The notes: a model not told the origin generated them from the sequence alone. DNA of 17,278 bases from Clostridia bacterium (GCA_029052615.1 JAIDIR010000272.1:1-17278), one strand, 5' to 3'. Counted from the first letter of the stretch, positions 1-6,479 are shown. Translations and numbers: made by a program.

Positions 1-92
1 ACCTCGGCAATGGCAAAGCGGTCCGAATTGTTTTTAAGCACCGCAAGCCTTTCACGGGCAAGGTCGGAATCGTTGTCCGATAGCAGGAAGCA
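1..92 (-). pseudogene. recG: In-frame continuation of recG beyond the TAA (runs off the window)
   Basis: Reading the minus strand in the recG frame past the stop at 93-95 gives CFLLSDNDSD, then LARERLAVLKNNSD, then RFAIAE, with no further stop before the window edge. This matches the usual RecG stretch after motif VI, of the form GRVGRG-x4-(H/F/Y)-C-x-L-L, then ERL-x-x-L and N-D-G-F-x-I-A. The TAA falls at the aromatic or His position just before the Cys. The frame is kept on both sides, so a single base change (for example TAT or TAC to TAA) explains it, not an indel. A second departure is Arg where the family has Gly in the NDGF segment. Either the gene is freshly broken or the base is an assembly error. 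Confidence 0.8.
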
Positions 93-1793
93 TTAGCGCT
101 TCACGCTGCCCCTGCCGACGCGCCCCCTCAGCTGATGCAGCTGTGAAAGCCCGAACCTGTCGGCGTTGTAAATGACCATTACGGTGGCGTCGGGAACGTC
201 CACGCCCACCTCTATAACCGTGGTGGAAACCAGGCAGTCGTACTCCTTGTTTTTGAACGCCGCCATCACCTCGTCCTTCTTCTTATCGTTCATCTTGCCG
301 TGCAGAAGCCCGAAGCGCACCGTCGGCAGCGCCCTTTGCAAGTCCTCCAAAAGCTCGGTGACGGACATAACCGTGCCCTCGTCGTCGCCCTCTATTTTGG
401 GGCAGACGAAATACGCCTGCCGCCCCCGCTTGGTCTCGCCGCCTATCCAGTTGAGCATATCCGAATATTTCCCCTCTTTTATGATTGAAGTGGATATATC
501 CTGTCTCAAACGCGGTTTTTCCTTTATCGTGGTGACGTCAAGGTCGCCGTAAAAGACCAGCGAAAGCGTTCGGGGAATGGGCGTTGCGCTCATTACCAGA
601 CAGTCGCAGCCGTCGCCCTTTTCGGTGAGTGCCGACCTCTGCGCCACGCCGAAACGCTGCTGTTCGTCGCAGACGACGAGCGAAAGGTTTTTGAAATAGA
701 CGTCCTTTTGCAGAACGGCGTGAGTGCCGCAGACGGCGTTTACAGTGCCGTCCTTCAAGCCCGCTTTAATTTCGCGTTTTTCCGCGGCGGAGGTCGAGCC
801 CGACAGAAAGCGCACGTTATATTCGGGCAGATATTTTTTAAGCTGTTCGGCATTCTGGCGGGAAAGCACCTCGGTGGGCGCAAGCATAGCCGCCTGATAT
901 CCCGACTTTAACGCGGCGTATACCGCAGTAAGCGCAACCGCCGTCTTACCGCATCCTACGTCGCCCTGCAACAGCCTGTTCATAATTTTGGGCGAGCGGA
1001 AGTCGGAAATAATTTCGCCGACGGCACCTTTCTGTCCGTCGGTAAATTCGAAGGGGAAGCGGCTTAAAAACGCGCTTATATTTTCGTCGGTGACCGAGTA
1101 TTTATTGAGCCTTGCTATCTCGCCGTCGCCCTTTATCACCTTGAACGCGGAGACCAGCAAAAAGTACTCTTCCACCGCAATTCTTTCGCTTGCCCCGTCA
1201 ATATCCCCCTGCGAAAGGGGATTATGCAGCTTGTTATACGCCTCTTTAAGGGACGATAAGCCGTATTTACGCTGAAGCGGCAAGGGAATTGCGCTGACGA
1301 TATTTAAGTTTTTTAACGCCTGTCTTACGGCAGTGCGGACCGCGCCCTGCGTGAGCGTGCCCGACAGCGGATAGACGGGCAGTATGCCCTGAAGATTGCG
1401 CACCTTGTCGCACTTTTCGAACGTGGGATTGACCAGCGACGCGCCCATTCCGTACTTGTTCTGCACCCTGCCGTAAAACAAAAATTCACCCGTCGTAAGC
1501 TTGGTTGCAACGTACGGCTGGTTGAACCAGATTGCCTGAAACAGACCCTCTCCCTGACGGCACAGCGCCTTGACGTAGGGGCGGCGCGCATAGCGGTTAT
1601 TTTCTACGTTTAGCACCTCGCACGCAATCAGAATTTTGGAGTTGTGGTAGGCGTCGAAAATAGAATTGGTGCGCGTCAAATCGAGGAAGTCGCGCGGATA
1701 CAGCCGCACCAGATCTTCCTGCGAAAACACACCCATTTTATTGAATTGCTTTTCACGCGCCTCGGACACGTACTTCAATTCCGTCAGTTTCAT
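93..1793 (-). CDS. recG: ATP-dependent DNA helicase RecG, cut short by an in-frame TAA
   Basis: RecG remodels stalled replication forks and Holliday junctions. The 566-residue open part has the N-terminal wedge/OB region (about 50-150), Walker A GDVGCGKT at 277-284, a Walker B-type DEQQ at 376-379, SATPIPRTL (motif III) at 402-410, LLHGKM at 496-501 and motifs V/VI (STTVIEVGVDVP to QLRGRVGRG) at 523-562. The family normally runs to about 680 residues. Here TAA (minus-strand codon at 93-95) comes four residues after GRVGRG, and RecG-like sequence continues in the same frame to the window edge. The stop removes the TRG hairpin that couples ATP hydrolysis to fork movement, so this product is probably impaired. 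The family usually has DEQH; here it is DEQQ. The gene lies 46 bases after fakA, behind a hairpin, and the ATG has no clear Shine-Dalgarno sequence. Confidence 0.93.
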   Translation of the reverse strand: MKLTELKYVSEAREKQFNKMGVFSQEDLVRLYPRDFLDLTRTNSIFDAYHNSKILIACEVLNVENNRYARRPYVKALCRQGEGLFQAIWFNQPYVATKLTTGEFLFYGRVQNKYGMGASLVNPTFEKCDKVRNLQGILPVYPLSGTLTQGAVRTAVRQALKNLNIVSAIPLPLQRKYGLSSLKEAYNKLHNPLSQGDIDGASERIAVEEYFLLVSAFKVIKGDGEIARLNKYSVTDENISAFLSRFPFEFTDGQKGAVGEIISDFRSPKIMNRLLQGDVGCGKTAVALTAVYAALKSGYQAAMLAPTEVLSRQNAEQLKKYLPEYNVRFLSGSTSAAEKREIKAGLKDGTVNAVCGTHAVLQKDVYFKNLSLVVCDEQQRFGVAQRSALTEKGDGCDCLVMSATPIPRTLSLVFYGDLDVTTIKEKPRLRQDISTSIIKEGKYSDMLNWIGGETKRGRQAYFVCPKIEGDDEGTVMSVTELLEDLQRALPTVRFGLLHGKMNDKKKDEVMAAFKNKEYDCLVSTTVIEVGVDVPDATVMVIYNADRFGLSQLHQLRGRVGRGSVKR

Positions 1794-1806
1794 AACCGTA
1801 AAATTT

Positions 1807-1829
1807 AAGGAAGGCGTTGCGCCTTCCTT
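1807..1829 (-). other. Intercistronic hairpin between fakA and recG
   Basis: AAGGAAGGCG (1807-1816) and CGCCTTCCTT (1820-1829) form a perfect 10-bp stem with a 3-base loop, between the fakA stop and the recG ATG. On the minus strand it is followed by TAAATTTTAC, which is not a clean U-tract. It could be a weak terminator, an attenuator or an mRNA stability element that lowers recG expression relative to fakA. Confidence 0.6.
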
Positions 1830-1839
1830 TCTGTTCGTA

Positions 1840-3489
1840 TTACTCTAAGCTTACCATATAGTAGTAAACCGGCTGTCCACCGTAATGGAAATCCACGTCG
1901 CAATCGGGGAACGCCTCGCCAACCTTTGCCGCAAGCGCCTCCGCAGCCGCTTCGTCCACGCCCTCGCCGTAGTAGAGCGTAATCATTTCGTGCTCCGCCG
2001 TCTTCATCTTTCTTATAAGGTCAAGCGTGGTGTCGTCGACGTTAGCGCCCTTTGCCAAAATTTTTTTGGAGTTAAGACCTATGATGTCGCCCTCCTTAAG
2101 CTTGAAGCCGTTCATGGTGGTATTGCGCACCGCATAGGTGACCTGACCCGCCGCAACGTTGTCGATTGCGTGCGTCATATTTGTCTTGTTTTCGGGAACG
2201 CCCGCTTCGGGGTTGAACACCAGCGCCGCCGCAAAGCCCTGCGGAACGTTCTTGGTGGGTATAACGTGAATGGTGCGGTTGTTGACAAGCCCCTTCGCCT
2301 GCTCCGCCGCCAAAATAATGTTGGAGTTGTTGGGGAACACGAAAACGTTTGCCGCGTTTATCTTCTGCACCGCGTCCGCAATGTCCTGCGCGGAGGGGTT
2401 CATAGTCTGACCGCCCTCTATAACTCTGTCGACCATAAGGTCCTTGAAGATTTCGGCAAGTCCCTCGCCCGCACAGATTGCAAGCATGCCCATCGCCTTC
2501 TTTTCGGCTTCGAGCTTCTTTTTAAGCTGGCGGTTCTCCTCCAGCATGTTTTCTATTTTAAGTCTGTCAAGCTCGCCCAGCTCCAGCGCGTAGGTAAGCG
2601 CGACGCCCGGCGTGTTGGTGTGCACGTGCACCTTAATAAATTCCAGATCGCCTATGCAGATGACCGAATCGCCGATGCTCATAAGCCTTTCCTTTAACTT
2701 ATCAATATCGGCAAGCGTGGTCTGCTGCTTTAAATTTATAACGAAAAACTCGGTACAGTAAGCGAACTCGATGTCGCCCAGGTCGAGATTTATAATGTCG
2801 GAGTTGTCGTCAAAGTCGGGCTCCTTTTCGTTGACCTGCGCTTCGGTGGGAATGGAATCGGTGCCGATGTCCTCGCCCGAAATAGCCGCAAGAAAGCCGC
2901 GCATAATTACCATTAAGCCGTAGCCGCCCGAATCGACCACTCCCGCCTTTTTAAGGACGGGCAGAAGCTCGGGGGTCTGCGCAAGCGCTTCGTCGCCGAC
3001 GGCAATTAACGCCTTGAAGAAGTCGACGAAGTCCTTATTTTTGGAAGCGAGCTTTGAAGCCGACTCGCTCATAAGTCTGATGACCGTTAGAATGGTGCCT
3101 TCCTTGGGAATGGAAACGGCGGAATACGCAACCTTGGTGCCCGCTTCTAAAGCCTTGGCAAAGGTTTTGGTGTCGAAATTCTGGTTACAGTCCTTAATGA
3201 CCGAGCATATACCCCTGAAAATCTGGGAGGTGATTACGCCCGAGTTGCCCCTTGCGCCGCGCAGCGCGCCCTTGGAAACGGCGTCGCAAATTTCCTGAAA
3301 ACGGTTGGAGGAACACGCGTTCATCTCCTTTACCGCCGACTGAAGGGTGAGCGACATATTGGTACCCGTGTCACCGTCGGGCACGGGGAAGACGTTCTTT
3401 GCGTCTATATCCGCCCTGTTTATTTCAAGCATTCTTGCACCGGAAGCAACCATCTTGCGGAATTCGGTGCTGTTGAGTGTTTTCTGCAT
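1840..3489 (-). CDS. fakA: DAK2/DegV-domain fatty acid kinase subunit (FakA/YloV family)
   Basis: FakA phosphorylates fatty acids held by a FakB carrier so that exogenous acyl chains can enter phospholipid synthesis. The 549-residue length is typical. The N-terminal DhaL-like kinase domain (about 1-200) carries the Mg-ATP loop PVPDGDTGTNM at 35-45, with aspartates 38 and 40, then GARGNSGVITSQ at 78-89 and a DSGGYGLM stretch near residue 186. The C-terminal half is the DegV-like region of the family. The start is supported by AAGGAGT at 3494-3500, five bases before ATG. The gene follows asp23, as yloV follows yloU in Bacillus, but a structured 243-base spacer separates them. No fakB is in the window. 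Older names for this family include dihydroxyacetone kinase-like protein. Confidence 0.9.
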   Translation of the reverse strand: MQKTLNSTEFRKMVASGARMLEINRADIDAKNVFPVPDGDTGTNMSLTLQSAVKEMNACSSNRFQEICDAVSKGALRGARGNSGVITSQIFRGICSVIKDCNQNFDTKTFAKALEAGTKVAYSAVSIPKEGTILTVIRLMSESASKLASKNKDFVDFFKALIAVGDEALAQTPELLPVLKKAGVVDSGGYGLMVIMRGFLAAISGEDIGTDSIPTEAQVNEKEPDFDDNSDIINLDLGDIEFAYCTEFFVINLKQQTTLADIDKLKERLMSIGDSVICIGDLEFIKVHVHTNTPGVALTYALELGELDRLKIENMLEENRQLKKKLEAEKKAMGMLAICAGEGLAEIFKDLMVDRVIEGGQTMNPSAQDIADAVQKINAANVFVFPNNSNIILAAEQAKGLVNNRTIHVIPTKNVPQGFAAALVFNPEAGVPENKTNMTHAIDNVAAGQVTYAVRNTTMNGFKLKEGDIIGLNSKKILAKGANVDDTTLDLIRKMKTAEHEMITLYYGEGVDEAAAEALAAKVGEAFPDCDVDFHYGGQPVYYYMVSLE

Positions 3490-3511
3490 TTTTACTCCTT
3501 AATATTATTCG

Positions 3512-3538
3512 CAAAAATTTCGTTCTTGGGGCGAACGA
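3512..3538 (-). other. Attenuator-like hairpin in the fakA leader
   Basis: TCGTTC (3520-3525) and GAACGA (3533-3538) form a 6-bp stem with a 7-base loop. On the minus strand five consecutive T follow two bases after the stem, about 22 bases upstream of the fakA ATG. The stem is short, so termination would be partial at best. It could act as an attenuator for fakA. Confidence 0.35.
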
Positions 3539-3579
3539 TATTTTTTGCGATCCGAGGGCGCTGCCCTCTTGCCGCATAG
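3538..3579 (-). repeat. Degenerate 42-base repeat, copy A (hairpin-forming)
   Basis: On the minus strand this begins CTATGCGGCA and ends in GCAAAAAATAT. It shares the identical first ten bases and about 70% of the rest, allowing single-base gaps, with 4118-4159. It folds as TGCG/CGCA outside and GAGGGC/GCCCTC inside (six pairs, 3-base loop). Both copies lie in the same orientation in spacers of the asp23 operon, which suggests a dispersed intergenic element. Confidence 0.4.
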
Positions 3580-3628
3580 CATAGAAGCCCTCTGTTATTA
3601 GAAAATGCGGCAATTCACCTGCTGAGGT

Positions 3629-3673
3629 CGCAAGCGACAAATTGTGTCGCGCTGCGCAAAAGCGTGGTTTTGC
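3629..3673. other. Two adjoining hairpins in the asp23-fakA spacer
   Basis: GCGACA (3634-3639) pairs with TGTCGC (3645-3650), extended by CGCA (3629-3632) with TGCG (3653-3656). Directly next to it GCAAAA (3656-3661) pairs with TTTTGC (3668-3673). No coding potential is convincing here. Together with the hairpins on either side they make this 243-base spacer unusually structured. Confidence 0.45.
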
Positions 3674-3710
3674 TTGCTAAGCTAGTTATTTTAATAATGT
3701 TTTAGCACAT

Positions 3711-3747
3711 AAAAGGGAGTTAAACCCGCAATTTAAAGTTTAACTCC
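3711..3747 (-). terminator. Terminator-like hairpin over the asp23 stop codon
   Basis: GGAGTTAAAC (3716-3725) and GTTTAACTCC (3738-3747) form a perfect 10-bp inverted repeat with a 12-base loop. On the minus strand the 3' arm is followed by C then TTTT (3714-3711). The 5' arm lies within the last codons of asp23. The AT-rich stem and short T-run point to partial rather than complete termination before fakA. Confidence 0.5.
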
Positions 3748-4080
3748 TATGATGTTGACGTTTACGGTGTCCACAATCATACCCGTAAACTTTTCAACCT
3801 TGTATTTAATTCCTTCTTTCAAGCTTTCGGCAACCGCGTTGATGGATACGCCGTATTTGATAACTACGTATACGTCGATATAAATTCTGTCGCCGTTGGT
3901 AACGACCTTTACGCCCTTACCCGACTGTCTTTTCAATAGTTCCGAAACGCTATCCGTAACGCGGCGCGAAACGGTTTCCACAATGCCGTAGCACTCGAGC
4001 GCGGCGTTTGCCGCCACCTTTGCTATGGCTAAATCCGATATTGAAATTTTACCGAATACGTTGCTGGTATTTACAGACAT
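3733..4080 (-). CDS. Asp23/Gls24 family envelope stress protein (YloU type)
   Basis: A 115-residue protein of the Asp23/Gls24 (DUF322) family, which in Firmicutes is tied to the cell envelope and alkaline stress. The visible pattern is the family one: G-K-I-S-I-S near residues 10-15, an alanine-rich helix followed by GIVETVS (32-38), a basic middle segment with KGVKV, and strands IYIDVYVVIKYG and VDTVNVNIIGVKL at the C-terminus. No membrane segment is seen. The start is backed by AGAGGT seven bases upstream. The position just before a fakA homologue and divergent from rpmB is the one yloU holds in Bacillus. It has a strong own promoter with a palindrome at the start point, so its expression is probably controlled. 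Confidence 0.88.
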   Translation of the reverse strand: MSVNTSNVFGKISISDLAIAKVAANAALECYGIVETVSRRVTDSVSELLKRQSGKGVKVVTNGDRIYIDVYVVIKYGVSINAVAESLKEGIKYKVEKFTGMIVDTVNVNIIGVKL

Positions 4081-4094
4081 AAAGAAACCTCTTG

Positions 4095-4129
4095 CCGCAA
4101 AGCCTTCCCGCGCGGGGAAATTTTTGCGG
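4095..4129 (-). promoter_or_regulatory. Two-tier hairpin in the asp23 5' untranslated region
   Basis: CCGCAAA (4095-4101) pairs with TTTGCGG (4123-4129). Inside it, TTCCC (4105-4109) pairs with GGGAA (4115-4119), with a symmetrical 3x3 internal loop between the two stems. It ends only a few bases before the asp23 Shine-Dalgarno sequence, so it could influence translation or mRNA stability. Confidence 0.5.
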
Positions 4130-4159
4130 TTTCGGAGCTGTGCCCCGCGTGCCGCATAG
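4118..4159 (-). repeat. Degenerate 42-base repeat, copy B
   Basis: On the minus strand it starts with CTATGCGGCA, exactly as copy A at 3538-3579 does, and ends with CCGCAAAAATTT. Similarity is about 70% with small gaps. It lies in the asp23 leader and overlaps the leader hairpin. Confidence 0.4.
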
Positions 4160-4165
4160 TTTTAC

Positions 4166-4177
4166 CTATACGTATAG
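4166..4177. promoter_or_regulatory. 12-base perfect palindrome at the asp23 start point (candidate operator)
   Basis: CTATACGTATAG is a perfect inverted repeat. It directly adjoins the -10 hexamer of the asp23 promoter and covers the expected transcription start. A protein bound here would block initiation, so this is a plausible operator. No regulator gene is recognisable in the window. Confidence 0.45.
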
Positions 4178-4206
4178 ATTTTAAACTGTTTTTAAAGTTT
4201 TGGCAA
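4178..4206 (-). promoter_or_regulatory. Sigma-A type promoter for asp23-fakA-recG
   Basis: On the minus strand TTGCCA (4201-4206) and TAAAAT (4178-4183) are separated by 17 bases. Each matches the consensus in five of six positions. Transcription should start near 4171, giving a leader of about 90 bases. Confidence 0.75.
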
Positions 4207-4299
4207 GTACTTTAATACGTTTTGCCGTATTTTATTTGCAATAGTTCAAACTTATTTTGAATAAAGTTAAAAAAATTTAATCGTTTTGCGCGTTTTTGT

Positions 4300-4328
4300 T
4301 TGATTTTTTTTAAACGCCGTGATATGAT
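4300..4328 (+). promoter_or_regulatory. Sigma-A type extended -10 promoter for rpmB
   Basis: TTGATT (4300-4305) and TATGAT (4323-4328) are 17 bases apart, with an extended -10 TG at 4320-4321. The start should be near 4335, leaving about 75 bases of leader. No recognisable riboswitch or T-box was seen in that leader. Confidence 0.75.
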
Positions 4329-4409
4329 AGATGAGCTGTATGACCAATGCGGCGTTATTTTTAACCTTTAAAAATTAAGAGAAATTACCTTTGCGGGAGG
4401 AAAAATAAA

Positions 4410-4595
4410 ATGTCCAGAGTATGTAGCGTATGCGGTAAGGGTCAGACGACGGGTAACAACGTCAGCCACTCCAAGAGAAGAACCAGAAGAACGTTCAAAG
4501 CAAACGTTCAGAAGGTTTCCTACGTTAATGCGGAAGGCAAGACCGTAAACGATTACGTTTGCACCAGATGCCTTAAAACCGTGGAAAGAGCGTAA
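4410..4595 (+). CDS. rpmB: 50S ribosomal protein L28, zinc-binding form
   Basis: A 61-residue component of the large ribosomal subunit. It begins MSRVCSVCGKG and has the basic SKRRTRRTFKANVQ stretch (21-34) typical of L28. Cysteines 5, 8, 51 and 54 form two CxxC pairs, so this is the zinc-ribbon (C+) form. A strong GGGAGG at 4395-4400 fixes the start. It is the only clearly real complete gene on the plus strand, and its orientation against asp23 is conserved in Bacillus. It has its own promoter upstream and a perfect-stem terminator just downstream. Confidence 0.97.
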   Translation: MSRVCSVCGKGQTTGNNVSHSKRRTRRTFKANVQKVSYVNAEGKTVNDYVCTRCLKTVERA

Positions 4596-4603
4596 ATTGA
4601 ATT

Positions 4604-4647
4604 AAAAAAAGTGCCGTGCGCTTAAGTTTAAGCGCACGGCGTTTTTG
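4604..4647. terminator. Bidirectional rho-independent terminator between rpmB and the lipoprotein gene
   Basis: GCCGTGCGCTTA (4613-4624) and TAAGCGCACGGC (4629-4640) form a perfect 12-bp stem with a 4-base loop. A T-run follows on the plus strand (4642-4646, then more T), and an A-run precedes it (4604-4610), giving a T-run on the minus strand. It therefore serves both convergent genes. Confidence 0.93.
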
Positions 4648-4656
4648 TTTTTTAAA

Positions 4657-5457
4657 TCAGAATTCCGAATTCTTGTGAATTTCCGTCGTCCCCACCACGT
4701 CCTTTTTGTCGAACTTCTTTTCTTCCTTTTCGTCCGTTTGCTTGCCGTCCACTACCTTGGGAACCATCTTATAAAAATACAAATCGTTCCACTGGTCGTC
4801 GTTGCCCGCAAAGTAAATGTCGGTTATAATATTGCCCTGCAACGCGGTTATATCTATTCTTTTAAGAGTCGCGGGCAGATAGACCTTGGTAAGGCTGGTG
4901 TTGTAAAAGACGTTCTGTCCCTGCGCGTGGACACTGTTGTAAAAGGTATACGCTTCCAGCGTTTCTATTTCCGCCTTCACGTACGCCTTTTCAAGCGAGG
5001 TGCAGCAGTAAAACGCCATTTCGCCCAACGACTTGACGCTTTTGGGAATAGTAATTTCCTTTAAATAGCTGCAGTCGAAAAAGGCTCTGGACTCGATTAT
5101 CGTCACGTTTTCGGGTATTGTAAAGGAAGTAAACGCGCATCTTACGAACGCGCGGGAGCCTATGCGCGTGACCGTGTCGGGAACGGTGACCTTTTTTAAG
5201 CGCGTGCAATTCATAAAGGCGTCGTCGCCTATTTCGGTGACGGGCAAAGCCTGTCCGCCCTCCTCCTCGCAGTAGGATGAAGGCACGTCGTATTCGGTCA
5301 GCGCGCGCTGATTGCCCGAAACGCCCGACACTATATAGTGCGTTCCGTCCTCCGACAGCTTATAGTCAACCGTCGCTTCGCCCGAATCGCAGCCCGCAAA
5401 AGCAACCGCCGAAATTATACACGCCGCCGAGAGAGCGGCAACAGCAAGCTTTTTCAT
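4657..5457 (-). CDS. BspA-type leucine-rich repeat lipoprotein
   Basis: A 266-residue surface protein. Residues 1-22 are a signal peptide (MKK, then a hydrophobic stretch) ending FAG before Cys23, a slightly non-canonical lipobox, so it is probably lipid-anchored outside the membrane. Residues about 70-215 carry LRR_5 (BspA/treponemal) repeats of the form I-x-x-x-A-F-x-x-C-x-x-L-x-x-V-x-I-P, for example near 77-93, 99-114, 121-137 and 143-159. The C-terminal 40 residues are charged. Such proteins are common in gut Clostridia, where ligands are mostly unknown; adhesion or carbohydrate binding are possibilities only. There is no Shine-Dalgarno sequence and the promoter is almost on the ATG. It is not a usual member of this cluster. 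Confidence 0.85.
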   Translation of the reverse strand: MKKLAVAALSAACIISAVAFAGCDSGEATVDYKLSEDGTHYIVSGVSGNQRALTEYDVPSSYCEEEGGQALPVTEIGDDAFMNCTRLKKVTVPDTVTRIGSRAFVRCAFTSFTIPENVTIIESRAFFDCSYLKEITIPKSVKSLGEMAFYCCTSLEKAYVKAEIETLEAYTFYNSVHAQGQNVFYNTSLTKVYLPATLKRIDITALQGNIITDIYFAGNDDQWNDLYFYKMVPKVVDGKQTDEKEEKKFDKKDVVGTTEIHKNSEF

Positions 5458-5466
5458 AACGTAAAT

Positions 5467-5495
5467 ATTTTATCACACCGCCGCGCGTTTTGCAA
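5467..5495 (-). promoter_or_regulatory. Promoter very close to the lipoprotein ATG (possible leaderless mRNA)
   Basis: On the minus strand TTGCAA (5490-5495) and TAAAAT (5467-5472) are 17 bases apart, with an extended -10 TG. The -10 ends only nine bases before the ATG at 5457, so transcription would begin within a few bases of the start codon. The -35 and spacer overlap a 9-bp stem with a GCAA loop (5481-5502). Confidence 0.5.
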
Positions 5496-5528
5496 CACGC
5501 GGAAATGATTTTTGAGTGAAATATATAA

Positions 5529-6479
5529 TCAGCCGACGACTTGTTTGAAAACTCTTGCGAAATTGCCGTAAGCAACCTTTTCCAGCACGCGCGGAGAAAT
5601 TCCGCTGCGCGCAAAATACTCCAAAAGATTTTGCACCTTTTCACAGCCGCTCAGCTCGTCGTAGGGCGGTATGCCGTCAAAGTCGCTGCCCAGCGCGGGC
5701 AGATCCTCGCCGCCGACTTTAATCATATGCTTTAAATGCAGGCACAGGCTTTCGAAGGCACTGTCGCCGCCAACGAAATCGCGGCAGAAATTCAGCCCCG
5801 CAACGCCGCCGCTTTCGGCTAATTTTTTAAGCTGACCGTCGGTAAGGTTGCGGCAGACCCCGCACACTGCGGCACAGTTGGAATGGCTTGCAACGACTGG
5901 CGCGGTCGAAATATTAAAAACGTCCTCCGCTCCGCCGTCCGACAGGTGGGAAATATCCACTATGATTTTGTTGTCGTTCAATGCGCGCACGGCGTCCTTG
6001 CCAAGGGCAGTCAGTCCGCGCTTTTCCCTTGCCGCAAACAGCGGCATGCCGCCCTCGAAAATGAGGTTGGGAAAGGCAAAGCAGTTGGCGTTGTTCCACA
6101 CGAGCGAAGCCATATGCACGCCCCACTTCTTCAGGTCGGGAATTACGCTTAAATCGCCGCCCGTAAAGCCGAGATTTTCAACCGTAAGTATTGCGGCAAT
6201 CCTGCCCTCTTTTTGCGCCTTTTGCAGGTCGGAATAGCGTTGGACGGGCAATATAAGGGGGTTATCCGCAAATTTTGCATTATAAAACTCCGCGTACCTT
6301 TTAAAGTCCGCGGAGGAATTTTCACCTTCCGTAAAGATTGCAAAGCACTGCGCCGAACAGCCGCTTTCACGCAATTTCTTCAAGTTTATCTGCCCGCAAA
6401 AACCATCCGGTTGCCCGCCCGCGTCACAGCAGACGGTAACGGTATCGCAATGCATATCGGCGTATTTTATCTGCGGCAT
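5529..6479 (-). CDS. Membrane dipeptidase-like metallopeptidase, family M19
   Basis: A 316-residue zinc peptidase of the renal dipeptidase family, which cleaves dipeptides (often accepting a D-residue at the second position). The metal and catalytic pattern is complete: H10-x-D12 in DMHCDT, E101 in TVENLG, H178 in DISHLSD, H199 in ASHSN and D266/D268 in GSDFDG. No signal peptide is present, so it is probably cytosolic and may recycle peptides. It lies 52 bases downstream of thiN and upstream of the lipoprotein gene. It is not a standard member of this cluster. The ATG has no good Shine-Dalgarno sequence at normal distance (AAGGA is 16 bases away), and an in-frame stop upstream excludes a longer form. 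Confidence 0.92.
   Translation of the reverse strand: MPQIKYADMHCDTVTVCCDAGGQPDGFCGQINLKKLRESGCSAQCFAIFTEGENSSADFKRYAEFYNAKFADNPLILPVQRYSDLQKAQKEGRIAAILTVENLGFTGGDLSVIPDLKKWGVHMASLVWNNANCFAFPNLIFEGGMPLFAAREKRGLTALGKDAVRALNDNKIIVDISHLSDGGAEDVFNISTAPVVASHSNCAAVCGVCRNLTDGQLKKLAESGGVAGLNFCRDFVGGDSAFESLCLHLKHMIKVGGEDLPALGSDFDGIPPYDELSGCEKVQNLLEYFARSGISPRVLEKVAYGNFARVFKQVVG

Noticed and set aside
1..95. Genetic code change (TAA read as sense) to explain the recG stop
   Set aside because: TAA ends several intact genes in the same window, so it works as a normal stop.
1885..2697. A 270-codon plus-strand open frame antisense to fakA
   Set aside because: It lies wholly inside a well-supported gene on the other strand, resembles no family I recognise, and is the usual result of GC-biased codon use.
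3425..3640. A 71-codon minus-strand open frame overlapping the fakA start and the upstream spacer
   Set aside because: It overlaps the first codons of fakA in another frame, has no Shine-Dalgarno sequence and consists of translated hairpin-rich spacer, so it is most likely spurious.
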